NCBI GenBank assembly: GCA_965232615.1
Contig: OZ246985.1
Location: forward strand, 930,001 to 994,000
Direction of reading: 5' to 3'
DNA length: 64,000 nucleotides
Source of the DNA: UBA2779 sp965232615
GTDB taxonomy: Bacteria > Spirochaetota > Spirochaetia > DSM-2461
Shown here: piece after piece, positions 8,669-17,108 of the stretch
Position numbering within the stretch: the first letter of the stretch is position 1
Layout of the letters: each line of letters opens with the position of its first letter
The notes under the pieces: model-generated
Seen by the model: only the letters and a program-made list of their open reading frames with translations
What the model was told of the DNA's origin: nothing
Database searches by the model: none
Made by a program: the position numbers and the translations under genes

Positions 8669-10000
8669 ATGTCGAAGAAGATGGACTATGATTTTCGAAT
8701 ACAGAAACTTGGACCCTGCAACATTCATTCACCCAAAAAGTACTCCACGACACAGGGTGATTCCATTGCCAACTACACCCGTGACGATCAATACATCCTG
8801 CGCACTAATACGATGGAGGCTTCCGATATAGGATCTGAGTACAATCCTGCCTGGATGCTGGAAGAAGCAGGCCCCCGGGAGATGATCTATTTTACCCCAA
8901 GTCATGTGAATACAGCCATTGTAACCTGCGGCGGTTTATGCCCCGGCTTGAATGATGTTATTCGAGCGATAACCCGTACTCTGTGGCATTTCTACAGTGT
9001 AAAACGGATTTATGGCATCAGATTTGGTTACAGAGGGTTTCGAGCTGAATTCAATTTTGAACCCATGATGCTGGACCAGGACAATGTTGATGATATTCAC
9101 AATCTGGGAGGATCTGTATTGGGTTCTTCCCGTGGGTATGGAGAAGTGGAACCCATTGTGGATGCTCTGGAACGATTGAACATCAATATTCTGTTCACTA
9201 TCGGGGGAGATGGAACTCAGCGGGGGAATCTGGAAATTGTAGAGGAGATCGCAAAGAGGGGATTGAAAATATCCTGTATAGGAATTCCCAAAACTATAGA
9301 TAACGATATCATGTTCGTGCATAAATCCTTCGGATTTGATACAGCGGTTTCCAAGGCTGTTGAGGCTGTCAGTGCTGCCCATGTTGAAGCAAAAAGCTCT
9401 GTTGACGGTGTGGGACTGGTCAGGGTTATGGGCAGGGATTCAGGTTTCATTGCTGCTCATACAACTTTGTCCACCAGCGATGTCAATTTTTGTCTGATAC
9501 CGGAAGTTCCTTTTTCTCTTGAGGGAGAGAATGGACTGTTGAAGAGTCTTGGCCGCCGCCTGGATAGGAGGCAGCATGCTGTAATTCTTGTTGCCGAGGG
9601 TGCGGGCCAGGATTTAATGGTTAATGAGAAGATGGGAAAAGATGCATCGGGCAATAAAACCTATGGTGACATCGGAGTTTTTCTCAAAAATGAAATCAGC
9701 AGTTTCCTTGTCAAGCGCAATGGAGAGGCCAATATCAGATACATTGACCCAAGTTACTTTATCCGTGCGACACCGGCTGATCCAGTTGATTCCCACTACT
9801 GCGCACGGTTGGGTGCCAATGCTGTTCATGCCGCCATGAGCGGTCGAACAGGGTGTATCATTGGTCAATGGAATAATGCTTTGGTTCATGTTCCCATTCC
9901 TATGGCAACCTTCAAACGCAAGCAGGTAGACAGTGAAGGTTCATTGTGGCGGGATGTACTTGAATCCACCCGTCAACCCATTGATATGAACAGTGGTTAA
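8669..10000 (+). CDS. pfkA: 6-phosphofructokinase, group X (probably ATP-dependent)
   Basis: This 443-residue enzyme phosphorylates fructose 6-phosphate in glycolysis. Motifs are VTCGGLCPGLNDVIRAITR (about 85-103), GGDGTQRG (179-186), IPKTIDNDI (206-214) and MGRDSGF (about 253). The combination of Gly in GGDGT with Lys in PKTIDND is the pattern of the group X enzymes (trypanosomatid and spirochaetal type). Sequence relatives there resemble PPi enzymes, but the GGDGT glycine favours ATP as phosphoryl donor; PPi enzymes normally have GGDDT. The roughly 80-residue N-terminal extension is typical of that group. Its stop overlaps the convergent pgi stop by 4 bp. Confidence 0.92.
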   Translation: MSKKMDYDFRIQKLGPCNIHSPKKYSTTQGDSIANYTRDDQYILRTNTMEASDIGSEYNPAWMLEEAGPREMIYFTPSHVNTAIVTCGGLCPGLNDVIRAITRTLWHFYSVKRIYGIRFGYRGFRAEFNFEPMMLDQDNVDDIHNLGGSVLGSSRGYGEVEPIVDALERLNINILFTIGGDGTQRGNLEIVEEIAKRGLKISCIGIPKTIDNDIMFVHKSFGFDTAVSKAVEAVSAAHVEAKSSVDGVGLVRVMGRDSGFIAAHTTLSTSDVNFCLIPEVPFSLEGENGLLKSLGRRLDRRQHAVILVAEGAGQDLMVNEKMGKDASGNKTYGDIGVFLKNEISSFLVKRNGEANIRYIDPSYFIRATPADPVDSHYCARLGANAVHAAMSGRTGCIIGQWNNALVHVPIPMATFKRKQVDSEGSLWRDVLESTRQPIDMNSG

Positions 10001-11571
10001 AGTCCCAGTATACGGGCATAGGCTTTAAGGGTTTCATCCTCTGTGGAAGAATCCAGTACTGAACTGGCTAGAATCTTACCAAGCTGAACACCTTCCTGGT
10101 CGAAGGAATTAATATTCCAGCAGAATCCCTGAAACATGACTTTGTTTTCATAATGGGCGAGAAGTGCCCCCAGGGTTTTTGGGATCAGTTTGTCCGCGAC
10201 CAGTAAACTGCTCGGCCTCATGCCATCAAAATTCTTGTTGGCGTTCTTATGCTTTTTGCCTTTTGCAAAAGCAATTATCTGGGCCGCAAGATTGGCATTC
10301 AACTTGGATTGACTTGTTGAACCATCCATAACGACATCCCCGCCGCGTTGAGATTCCCGGAATCCAATGAATTGCAGCGGTACAATATCAGTACCCTGAT
10401 GAAGAAGCTGATAGAATGAGTGTTGACCATTAGTTCCCGGTTCTCCGAATACTATTGGTCCAGTCGGATAGGAAATGGCCTGACCATATCGGTTGACACT
10501 CTTGCCGTTGGATTCCATATCCAACTGCTGGAGGTGGGCCGGGAATCGTGAAAGAGCCTGACTGTACGGCAGTACAGCCACTGTTGGAAAATTCAATACA
10601 TTGCGATAGTATATCCCGGTCATGGCATCCATGAGGGCTGCGTTTTTTCGAATATCCTTTTCTCTGGCCGCCTTATCGGCATCGTGAGCACCAGCGAGTA
10701 TCTGCTCAAAAACATCGGATCCGAAACACAAAGATAGAATGACTCCTCCCACTGCACTGGTGGAGGAATACCGCCCGCCGATATTGTCATCTATGTAAAA
10801 CGATTCAAGAACTGAATCCGATTCAGCCAATGGGCTTGTACGGCTGGTAACAGCAATTAAATGCCTGGAAGCATCGAAACCGGGAATGCCCTGTTCCTGC
10901 ATTCGTTTAAGCAGAATATCTCTATTGGCCAGGGTTTCCTGGGTGAGACCACTTTTTGAAACGAGAATGAACAGAGTTGTTTCCGGGTTAATCAGGGGAA
11001 TTATTCGGGCTGCATCATCGGGATCCACATTGGAAAGAAATTGGGCTTCAAGCCGTGACGGACAAATTCCGCTGAGGGCAAGGTGAAGTGCACGGGGTCC
11101 AAGATCTGATCCGCCAATGCCAATCTGGACAGCCGTATCAAATTTTTTTCCAGTTGAGCCAGTGATCTTCCCGGAAAAAACATTTTCGCAGAATTTCTTT
11201 ACGCGGAGATTTTGCTCCCGATAAAACTGACCGATGTTCTGACCGTTATCAACAATGCTGCCATTGAGTTCTCCCCTTGTGAGATGGTGCAGAACATGAC
11301 GATTTTCACCGGTATTGATTTTTTCCCCCGATAGTAGGTTTGAATATTTTTTAATGAGCTGCTGCTCATCGGCCAATGCCTGAAGACTATCGATGTTCTC
11401 TTCTGTCATCAGGGAGGCCCCATAGAAGTATTTCAATCCTCCGCCTACCGTTATTGCCCAGGATCGGACACGATCTTCAGTCAATACCTCTGAAAGGTTT
11501 GACAAACGTTTTTTCCCCATCAGTTCAATGTAGTGTTCTGCTTCATCGAGATTTTTCCACTGTAGCTCCAT
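9997..11571 (-). CDS. pgi: Glucose-6-phosphate isomerase
   Basis: This 524-residue enzyme interconverts glucose 6-phosphate and fructose 6-phosphate. Recognisable elements are the sugar-phosphate binding GIGGSDLGPRALH, the signature VFGEPGTNGQHSFYQLLHQG with catalytic Glu and His, and the C-terminal FDQEGVQLGK with the catalytic Lys. ATG 11571 is chosen over the in-frame ATG 12 bp upstream because a perfect GGAGGTC lies 5 nt before it. It converges with pfkA, placing two consecutive glycolytic steps tail to tail. Confidence 0.96.
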   Translation of the reverse strand: MELQWKNLDEAEHYIELMGKKRLSNLSEVLTEDRVRSWAITVGGGLKYFYGASLMTEENIDSLQALADEQQLIKKYSNLLSGEKINTGENRHVLHHLTRGELNGSIVDNGQNIGQFYREQNLRVKKFCENVFSGKITGSTGKKFDTAVQIGIGGSDLGPRALHLALSGICPSRLEAQFLSNVDPDDAARIIPLINPETTLFILVSKSGLTQETLANRDILLKRMQEQGIPGFDASRHLIAVTSRTSPLAESDSVLESFYIDDNIGGRYSSTSAVGGVILSLCFGSDVFEQILAGAHDADKAAREKDIRKNAALMDAMTGIYYRNVLNFPTVAVLPYSQALSRFPAHLQQLDMESNGKSVNRYGQAISYPTGPIVFGEPGTNGQHSFYQLLHQGTDIVPLQFIGFRESQRGGDVVMDGSTSQSKLNANLAAQIIAFAKGKKHKNANKNFDGMRPSSLLVADKLIPKTLGALLAHYENKVMFQGFCWNINSFDQEGVQLGKILASSVLDSSTEDETLKAYARILGL

Positions 11572-11642
11572 TTTGACCTCCATTGCTTCCAGTTTAGGAT
11601 TTCCTTGTTTCCTCTACAAGTTCGCTTATGGTAAAGTAGTGT

Positions 11643-13739
11643 ATGACTGAAGAAAACAAAAATATAAGCATCATCGCTGAGGATCAGAAGGCTTCAGTTG
11701 GTGGTATTTCAGATGTTGTGGCAACTTGTCAACTGGATGGAGCGCATCAAGATGCATTGCTCTCAATTGATATAAGACTGGATGGATCAGACATGGCTGA
11801 GAATACTTCCCGCACAGTGAGATGGTACCTCTCCGAGCCCGGTAAAACTGATATTATCGCATCAAGCTCTCCTGAGAGTATTACATTCGATGGCAGATCA
11901 CATCCCGTATTATACAGTGAGGTTACAATTGTTGAACCTCAATTATGGAGCGCCGAATCACCATTCCTCTACAGCTTGAGGATCGAAGCCACTGATATGG
12001 ATGGGAATGTTGTTGATGTGAAAACAATGGCCTGGGGTTTTCGTCAATTTGATATCCTCTTTGGGAAACAGGGAGGAAAGCTCACATTAAATGGTCAGCC
12101 TGTCAAGCTTAAAGGGGTCAATCAAGTCAATTTCACTGACAGTCAGTCGTTGTTATCTCTTAAACAACTCAATGTCGACACCATTTATTGTACGGATGAT
12201 TCCCTTACGGATGACATACTTGAAACGGCTGACAGGGTCGGGATTTATATTTTCGTTGAGGTCGAATATGAACGGCTTGAATCGATGATTTGCAGTTTTA
12301 GAAATCATCCATCAGTCATCATATGGTCAATTCAAAGCGAAAAAAGAGATAAAAATGCTTATCTGGAGATGAAAAAAACGGCTAATGAATATGATGTTAG
12401 CCGTTTCATTCATTTCCAGGGCGATGATAAAGGTCTGGTATCAGACATTGTTTTTTATTCAGATCATCTGCCGCAGGAAATCAATGCTGCACCGGTGATG
12501 CTGTGGATTGAAGCCGAAACTTTGAGGACAGGAGTTGGCAATCTGATGGAACAAGTGGATGAGCGACTCAATATCGCTGGTATTCTGTTCAGAAATTTTG
12601 CTGACCCACAGAGAAGAATATCTGAAACAGATGAATTGAAAGCAATATTTTCACCAGTTTCGGCTAAGCCGTTAAACCTGAAAAACGGCTCAATTCTCCT
12701 GAAGAATCGACATTATTTTGTTGACCTGTCAAATTATGAGATTAATTGGAATTTACAGCGTGTTGGAAACATCGTTGCCCGTGGACAGGTTCGTCAACCA
12801 ACAATTGCCCCAGGCAATGAGAAGAAAATTGCTCTTTTCAGGGAACTTGGTGCTTTTCCAGGGAAGGGGGAGGGCTTCATTACTTTGTTTCTTTGTTTGA
12901 AGGAAGAAAATGTATGGGGTAATTCTGGTTATGAAATTGCCAGAATGCAGATGTCTGTTCCGGAAACTTCACAGATACGTTTAGCCTACCCCAGAATAAG
13001 TGATTCAGATACAATCATTCCTGATCCCCTGAGTTCGACCGAAGACATAGTGGATGAACCCCAGATCAGTCCCTGGCAGCATAGGAACCATGGTAATAGC
13101 TTATTGCTTGTTCGGAATAAAGTTGGTATACGCATCAGCCTTGTCAATGGAGTGTTGGAAACATTGGACTTTGGGGTGGAAAATATGCTGACTATGGGCT
13201 TTGCTCCCTTTGTTCCAGGTGAAGATATGAGGCAGAATTTGAAACAGACCAGGTACAAAGTTAAGAATCATGGCGATTATTTGGAATTGCAGTGTAAAGT
13301 TAAGGGTCCTTCCAGGGTTTTGCAGCAGAACATGAGATATCTGGCCGATGGCCGAGTACTTTTTTCATATAAAAGTTCCGGTGTGAGTTTTGGTCTCCGT
13401 CAACGGTACCAGTATCTGTCGTGGTATGGCAGTGGTCCTCATACTATCAGCTCCACAGAACAGAAAAGTGCCTTTGTGGAAGTACATTCGATGAATACAG
13501 ATGATTTCAATCTTAATGAAACCCGCAGACAGATGGGGGTAAGGTGGATGAAGTTTTCCGATAGTGGGAATTCCATCATGTTCCATGCAGAAAAGAGTCC
13601 GTTGAATTTTACCTGTACAAGGAATTCTGACTCCAGGAATCTTCAGGTTCATATTGAAAGTACTGAATCATCGCCCCGGACCGAATTGAAATTCATCATT
13701 TCATTCGAATTAGTTGACAATACTGTTCACAAGTTCTAA
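11643..13739 (+). CDS. Divergent GH2 beta-galactosidase-like protein
   Basis: This 698-residue protein has the second half of a LacZ-type architecture: an immunoglobulin-like segment with LWSAESPFLYSLRI, a shortened TIM barrel (FTLNGQPVKLKGVNQ-like opening, IIWSIQSEK), and a Bgal-small-N domain with WYGSGPHTISS and a late MGVRWMKFSD. The N-terminal sugar-binding jelly roll of LacZ (about 200 residues) is absent. The acid/base site that reads GNES in LacZ reads QSEK here; the Glu aligns but the Asn is gone. The nucleophile region VMLWIEAETLRTGVGN does not match ILCEYAHAMGN. It may be a non-catalytic relative. The stop codon lies inside the adjoining IS1380 terminal repeat. Confidence 0.6.
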   Translation: MTEENKNISIIAEDQKASVGGISDVVATCQLDGAHQDALLSIDIRLDGSDMAENTSRTVRWYLSEPGKTDIIASSSPESITFDGRSHPVLYSEVTIVEPQLWSAESPFLYSLRIEATDMDGNVVDVKTMAWGFRQFDILFGKQGGKLTLNGQPVKLKGVNQVNFTDSQSLLSLKQLNVDTIYCTDDSLTDDILETADRVGIYIFVEVEYERLESMICSFRNHPSVIIWSIQSEKRDKNAYLEMKKTANEYDVSRFIHFQGDDKGLVSDIVFYSDHLPQEINAAPVMLWIEAETLRTGVGNLMEQVDERLNIAGILFRNFADPQRRISETDELKAIFSPVSAKPLNLKNGSILLKNRHYFVDLSNYEINWNLQRVGNIVARGQVRQPTIAPGNEKKIALFRELGAFPGKGEGFITLFLCLKEENVWGNSGYEIARMQMSVPETSQIRLAYPRISDSDTIIPDPLSSTEDIVDEPQISPWQHRNHGNSLLLVRNKVGIRISLVNGVLETLDFGVENMLTMGFAPFVPGEDMRQNLKQTRYKVKNHGDYLELQCKVKGPSRVLQQNMRYLADGRVLFSYKSSGVSFGLRQRYQYLSWYGSGPHTISSTEQKSAFVEVHSMNTDDFNLNETRRQMGVRWMKFSDSGNSIMFHAEKSPLNFTCTRNSDSRNLQVHIESTESSPRTELKFIISFELVDNTVHKF

Positions 13740-13768
13740 CCCATATTTCTCACCAACATAAAACTACA

Positions 13769-14024
13769 GGGCACCTCTAAAAAACCCATTTAGTTCTTGA
13801 CTCGATCTTTTCTGCCGCTACTGCGTTGTCAAAATGCTCACGTAAGCAGGTGCGTACCGCAGGAGCAAAGCTCCGAGGAACGCACCGCCAACCGCTTAAG
13901 CTACGCTCCGCTTTTGCCGCCTTGCATCAAGAAAAAATTTAATCAGGTGTGTACCGCAGGGCGTAGCCCGAGGAACACACCGCCTCTGCGCCAAATTCCA
14001 AAAACGGTTTTTTTAGAGGTTGCC
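13769..14024 (+). repeat. Hairpin mobile repeat, copy 1 (full length)
   Basis: This 256-bp copy begins GGGCACCTCTAAAAAACCC and ends TTTTTTTAGAGGTTGCC. It contains hairpin A (GGTGCGT...GGAGCAAAGCTCC...ACGCACC, about 13838-13878) and hairpin B (GGTGTGT...GGGCGTAGCCC...ACACACC, about 13947-13982). It interrupts an IS1380 transposase gene. The flanking tetranucleotides do not match, suggesting that recombination has occurred since insertion. Confidence 0.9.
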
Positions 14025-14458
14025 TTGAGTTTTTCATCTAACTCATGATCGAGTTCCAATCTGTTCAGGGTGCTCTTCCCTGCAACGGGAGTTTTATTAT
14101 CCCGCCCGCATATATATTGAAGCAGGGGATCTTCGCGCAATCGTTCATGATCGTTGAGATCTTCATAGCCCTGACAGATTCCGAAGATTCTCTGCTTAAG
14201 AAGAGCACCCAGGCTATGTGTAATTTTTTCCTGATCTCTATTATCGGTGAAAAAATCTGACAGTTTTTCAATAATCCTGTGCTTCTGTTCAACCTGCTGG
14301 AAAAGAAGAAATCCGGCATCGGAACTGTTGACCTTACCGTCATTCTTGACAATGATTTTGCGAGATTTTCCGCTTCCCAGCCCTTGCAATTCGAGTTGAT
14401 TGACTTTACACTCTGTATTATCAAAGCGGGTTTCTTTTTGTTTGGTATTTCGTTTCAA
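14025..14458 (-). pseudogene. IS1380-family transposase, N-terminal fragment
   Basis: About 145 residues match the N terminus of IS1380-type DDE transposases: LGALLKQRIFGICQGYEDLND, HERLREDPLLQYICGRD and VAGKSTLNRLEL. Reading continues into the repeat at 14024 and is then meaningless. None of the catalytic acidic residues remain, so it is inactive. Confidence 0.85.
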
Positions 14459-14531
14459 GTAAATATTTTAACATGAGAAATCTGCTTTGTATCAAGGTAT
14501 TGGTGAGAAATAGGGGTTAAAGGATTCTATA

Positions 14532-15004
14532 ATGAATAAATGGACTAAATTAAGTATTGAATACGCAAATCAAAGGTCTTATTTAGATGATTTGTTTCAA
14601 GTATATCCAACAATCCCAGAAGGAATTAGGGATATTGATGATACGATTTGGAAAGAAGTTGAAAAAAATTTTAAGAAGAAAAATAATGTTTCATTAGTAA
14701 TGCAATTACTAAAATTTGATTTATTCCCAATAAAGGACTTGATTTTGTAGCAAGATTTAATGGAAAATATGTAATTGGCGAAGCCAAATTCTTAACCGAC
14801 TTTGGTGGTCATCAAAATGCTCAATTCAATGATGCAATAAGCACAATTGAAACTAAAAAAGTAAAAGCAATGAAAATTGCCATTCTTGACGGAGTACTTT
14901 ATATCAAAGGGAAGAATAAAATGCATGAATTAATAACAGAATTGTATAAAGATTACAATACTATGAGTGCATTGGTGTTGCGTGAGTTTTTATATCAACT
15001 TTAA
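14532..15004 (+). pseudogene. Type II restriction endonuclease, frameshifted
   Basis: The first frame runs from ATG 14532 to a stop at 14750 and carries LLKFDLFPIKD. The protein then continues in another frame from about 14726 to the stop at 15004 with LDFVARFNGKYVIGEAKFL. That stretch has the D-x(n)-E-x-K layout of a PD-(D/E)XK nuclease, followed by DFGGHQNAQFNDAI and KKVKAMKIAILDGVLYIKG. A net one-base loss near TTATTCCC (14721-14728) explains the break. The adjoining methyltransferase makes a restriction-modification pair likely. The DNA is very AT-rich compared with its surroundings. The exact nuclease family is not recognised. Confidence 0.65.
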
Positions 15005-15016
15005 AAGGAATATATT

Positions 15017-16119
15017 ATGGAAAGTATACTAATTAAAGGAGATAATATAAAAGCAATTGATTTACTATTAAATGACAAGGGATTAAAGGAGGAAATTGAT
15101 TTAATATATATTGACCCACCTTTTGCAACAAATGGTAACTTTACAATAACTGACGGAAGAGCAACAACTATTAGTAATTCAAGGAATGGAAAAGTTGCTT
15201 ATTCAGATAAACTTGTAGGAACTGAATTTATTGAATATTTAAGAGAACGATTAATTTTACTAAGAGACTTATTGTCTGATAAAGGCTCTATTTACTTGCA
15301 TATTGATTATAAAATAGGTCATTATGTGAAAATAATGATGGATGAAGTTTTTGGAATTGAGAATTTTAGAAATGATATTACACGAATAAAATGTAATCCA
15401 AAAAATTTCAAGCGAACTGGATACGGTAATATTAAAGATTTAATTCTTTTTTATTCAAAATCGGAGAAACCTATATGGAATGAGCCAAAAGAACCATATA
15501 GCGAAGAAGATAGTGTGAAATTATTTGCAAAAAAAGAATACGGAAGGCGTTATACAACAGTTCCTATTCACGCACCAGGAGAAACGCAATACGGAAATTC
15601 TTCAAAACCATTCAAAGGGATGTTACCGCCAAAAGGAAGACATTGGCGAACTGACGTTGAAACATTAGAAAAGTGGGATAAAGAAGGATTATTAGAATGG
15701 TCGTCAAATGGATATCCAAGAAAAAAATATATGTAGATGAACGAGAAGGTAAAAAAGTTCAAGATATTTGGGAATTCAAAGACCCTCAATATCCAACTTA
15801 TCCGACTGAAAAAAATCAAGGATTATTGGATTTAATAATTAAGACTTCTTCAAATCAAGACAGCATTGTTTTGGATTGTTTCTGTGGCTCTGGAACTACT
15901 TTGAAATCTGCTCATTCCTTAAACAGAAAATGGATTGGAATTGATGAATCAGATTTAGCAATTGAAGCAACAAAAAACAAATTGGAAACTATTTCGGGAG
16001 ACTTATTTGTAGAGAAACCAAAATATGAATATATTGAAATGAGCGAAGCACAGCCCATAACAAAGGCTATACGTAATGTGGGGTTTAGTGATAACCATCA
16101 AGTATATGCAAGTAAGTAA
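15017..16119 (+). CDS. Beta-class DNA methyltransferase, split by a frameshift at an A7 tract
   Basis: The first frame (15017-15736) holds motif IV IYIDPPFATNG near residue 31. The second (to 16119) holds motif I VLDCFCGSGTTLKSA and RKWIGIDES. This motif order is that of beta-class adenine-N6 or cytosine-N4 methyltransferases. The frames join at 15721-15727, where the zero frame reads A AAA AAA before TAT ATG TAG. A -1 shift there, or one extra A in the tract, yields a continuous protein of about 367 residues (GYPRKK-IYVDEREGKK). The tract is both a canonical -1 slippery heptamer and a phase-variable homopolymer. It overlaps an attC-like site at its 3' end. Confidence 0.8.
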
Positions 16120-16188
16120 CATTTGTGGTACATTGAAAATTAATCGCTTCCAAATCCCACACTACGCATAGCCAATCCGTTGTATGCC
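16053..16188 (+). other. attC-like integron recombination site
   Basis: Outer boxes are GCCCATAAC at 16053-16061 and GTTGTATGCC at 16179-16188, close to but not exactly the RYYYAAC/GTTRRRY consensus. Inside them a 22-bp arm at 16065-16086 is complementary to 16152-16173 with three mismatches, two of which become T-G wobble pairs on the bottom strand, the strand used by integron integrases. The site lies across the 3' end of the methyltransferase gene, and a new gene fragment starts 16 bp later, as expected between two cassettes. No integrase is in the window. Confidence 0.5.
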
Positions 16189-16203
16189 ATTAGAGAAACC
16201 GGA

Positions 16204-16278
16204 ATGAAAGAAGCTGAAGAAATTTGTCCAAGAAGTAGAGAAGCGTGGAGAGACTGGCTCGAATTGAATCATAAAGAA
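16204..16278 (+). pseudogene. YdeI/OmpD-associated family fragment, N terminus only
   Basis: ATG 16204 opens a frame reading AEEICPRSREAWRDWLELNH, which matches the N-terminal PRSREEWRxWLxxNH pattern of YdeI-type proteins. The match ends near 16278, where the sequence switches to a GC-richer sorbose-phosphate reductase fragment in another frame. It looks like the start of the next integron cassette, cut by a later insertion or deletion. Confidence 0.5.
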
Positions 16279-16913
16279 AGGAACGCCTCTATTCCGTGGG
16301 GGAGGCGAAAACCATGGGGATCGAACTTCACTACCTGAACACGGGGAAACTCGACGAGCCGACGAAGGGCCTTAAGGCGATGACCCGTGGAAAAGGATTC
16401 GACGATGTTTTTGTGATGGCCCCGGTGAAGCCGGTGGTGGAACAGGCGGATCTGCTTTTGGCCAAAGACGGCTGTATGAACTTCTTCGCCGGCCCCACTC
16501 AAAAGGATTTCACCGCGGCCGTTAACTTCTACGATATTCACTACGCCTTCTACCACATCGTGGGAACCAGCGGGGGCAACACCGAGGATATGCGGATATC
16601 CCTGCGCCTGATGGAGGAGGGGCGGATCAATCCCCAGGTGATGATTACCCACTTAGGCGGCCTTGATGCCATGGCGGAGACCACCTTGAACCTGCCGAAA
16701 ATTTCCGGGGGGGAAAAACTCATCTACGTCCACAAGAGATGCCCCCTCACCCCCATCGAGGATTTTGCCGAAAAGGTAAAAACCGACCCCCTCTTCGCGG
16801 GGTTGGCGGAAATTACCACCGCCCACAAAGGCTTCTGGAGCCGGGAGGCGGAGGAATACTTTCTGGAACATGCCGAGGACATAGGAGGTTTTGATCACCC
16901 CCTGATCGGTTGA
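16278..16913 (+). pseudogene. L-sorbose-1-phosphate reductase-like dehydrogenase, C-terminal fragment
   Basis: About 210 residues correspond to the C-terminal half of a zinc-type alcohol dehydrogenase of the SorE kind (usually about 400 residues): GIELHYLNTGKLDE, KGFDDVFVMAPVKPVVEQAD, CMNFFAGPTQKDFTAAVNFY, HYVGTSGGNTEDM-like and THLGGLDAMAETTLNLP. The zinc-binding N-terminal half is missing. Codon use is markedly GC-rich compared with the restriction-modification cassette before it, showing a different origin. The junction with the YdeI fragment is near 16278. Confidence 0.75.
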
Positions 16914-16962
16914 CCATAGGATTATCTTTGCGTATAGTAGAGGGAATTCAAATATCGGAGGA

Positions 16963-17060
16963 GTTTTTTGACAACTTATTATGCCATAAAAATTTACCTA
17001 TCGTTGTCAAAAAACAATCCAGAGGCTCTTCCAAAAATAACCGATTTCTGAAAGAGCCTC
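16963..17060 (+). other. Two nested inverted repeats upstream of the KAP gene
   Basis: A perfect 13-bp inverted repeat has arms GTTTTTTGACAAC (16963-16975) and GTTGTCAAAAAAC (17003-17015). It is followed by a 9-bp stem GAGGCTCTT/AAGAGCCTC (17022-17060). They occupy the gap between the dehydrogenase fragment and the KAP gene. They could be an attenuator or operator for the KAP-NACHT unit, or ends of a lost mobile element. No uridine run follows the second stem. Confidence 0.5.
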
Positions 17061-17108
17061 AGTATAAGACAGTTTTTAACTATTGGATTTTTATCGGAAA
17101 GGAGAAAT

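Larger units (their letters stand above)
13740..14520 (-). mobile_element. IS1380-family element, decayed, interrupted by a hairpin repeat
   Basis: The ends are imperfect inverted repeats: CCATATTTCTCACCAA at 13741-13756 and TTGGTGAGAAATAGGGG at about 14500-14516. Between them only the N-terminal part of the transposase survives, cut by the repeat element at 13769-14024. The rest of the transposase is missing here. A sequence matching its central part lies at 27010, next to another repeat copy. Confidence 0.75.

Noticed and set aside
8669..10000. Pyrophosphate-dependent phosphofructokinase
   Set aside because: The GGDGT motif keeps the glycine typical of ATP enzymes, whereas PPi enzymes have GGDDT. 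The general similarity to PPi enzymes is a group X feature.
13797..14048. Reading frames inside the hairpin repeats (starting at 13797, 37873 and 47965, each with an SFLPLLRCQNA-type protein)
   Set aside because: They recur only because the repeat DNA recurs. Frames break at different places in each copy and lack ribosome binding sites.
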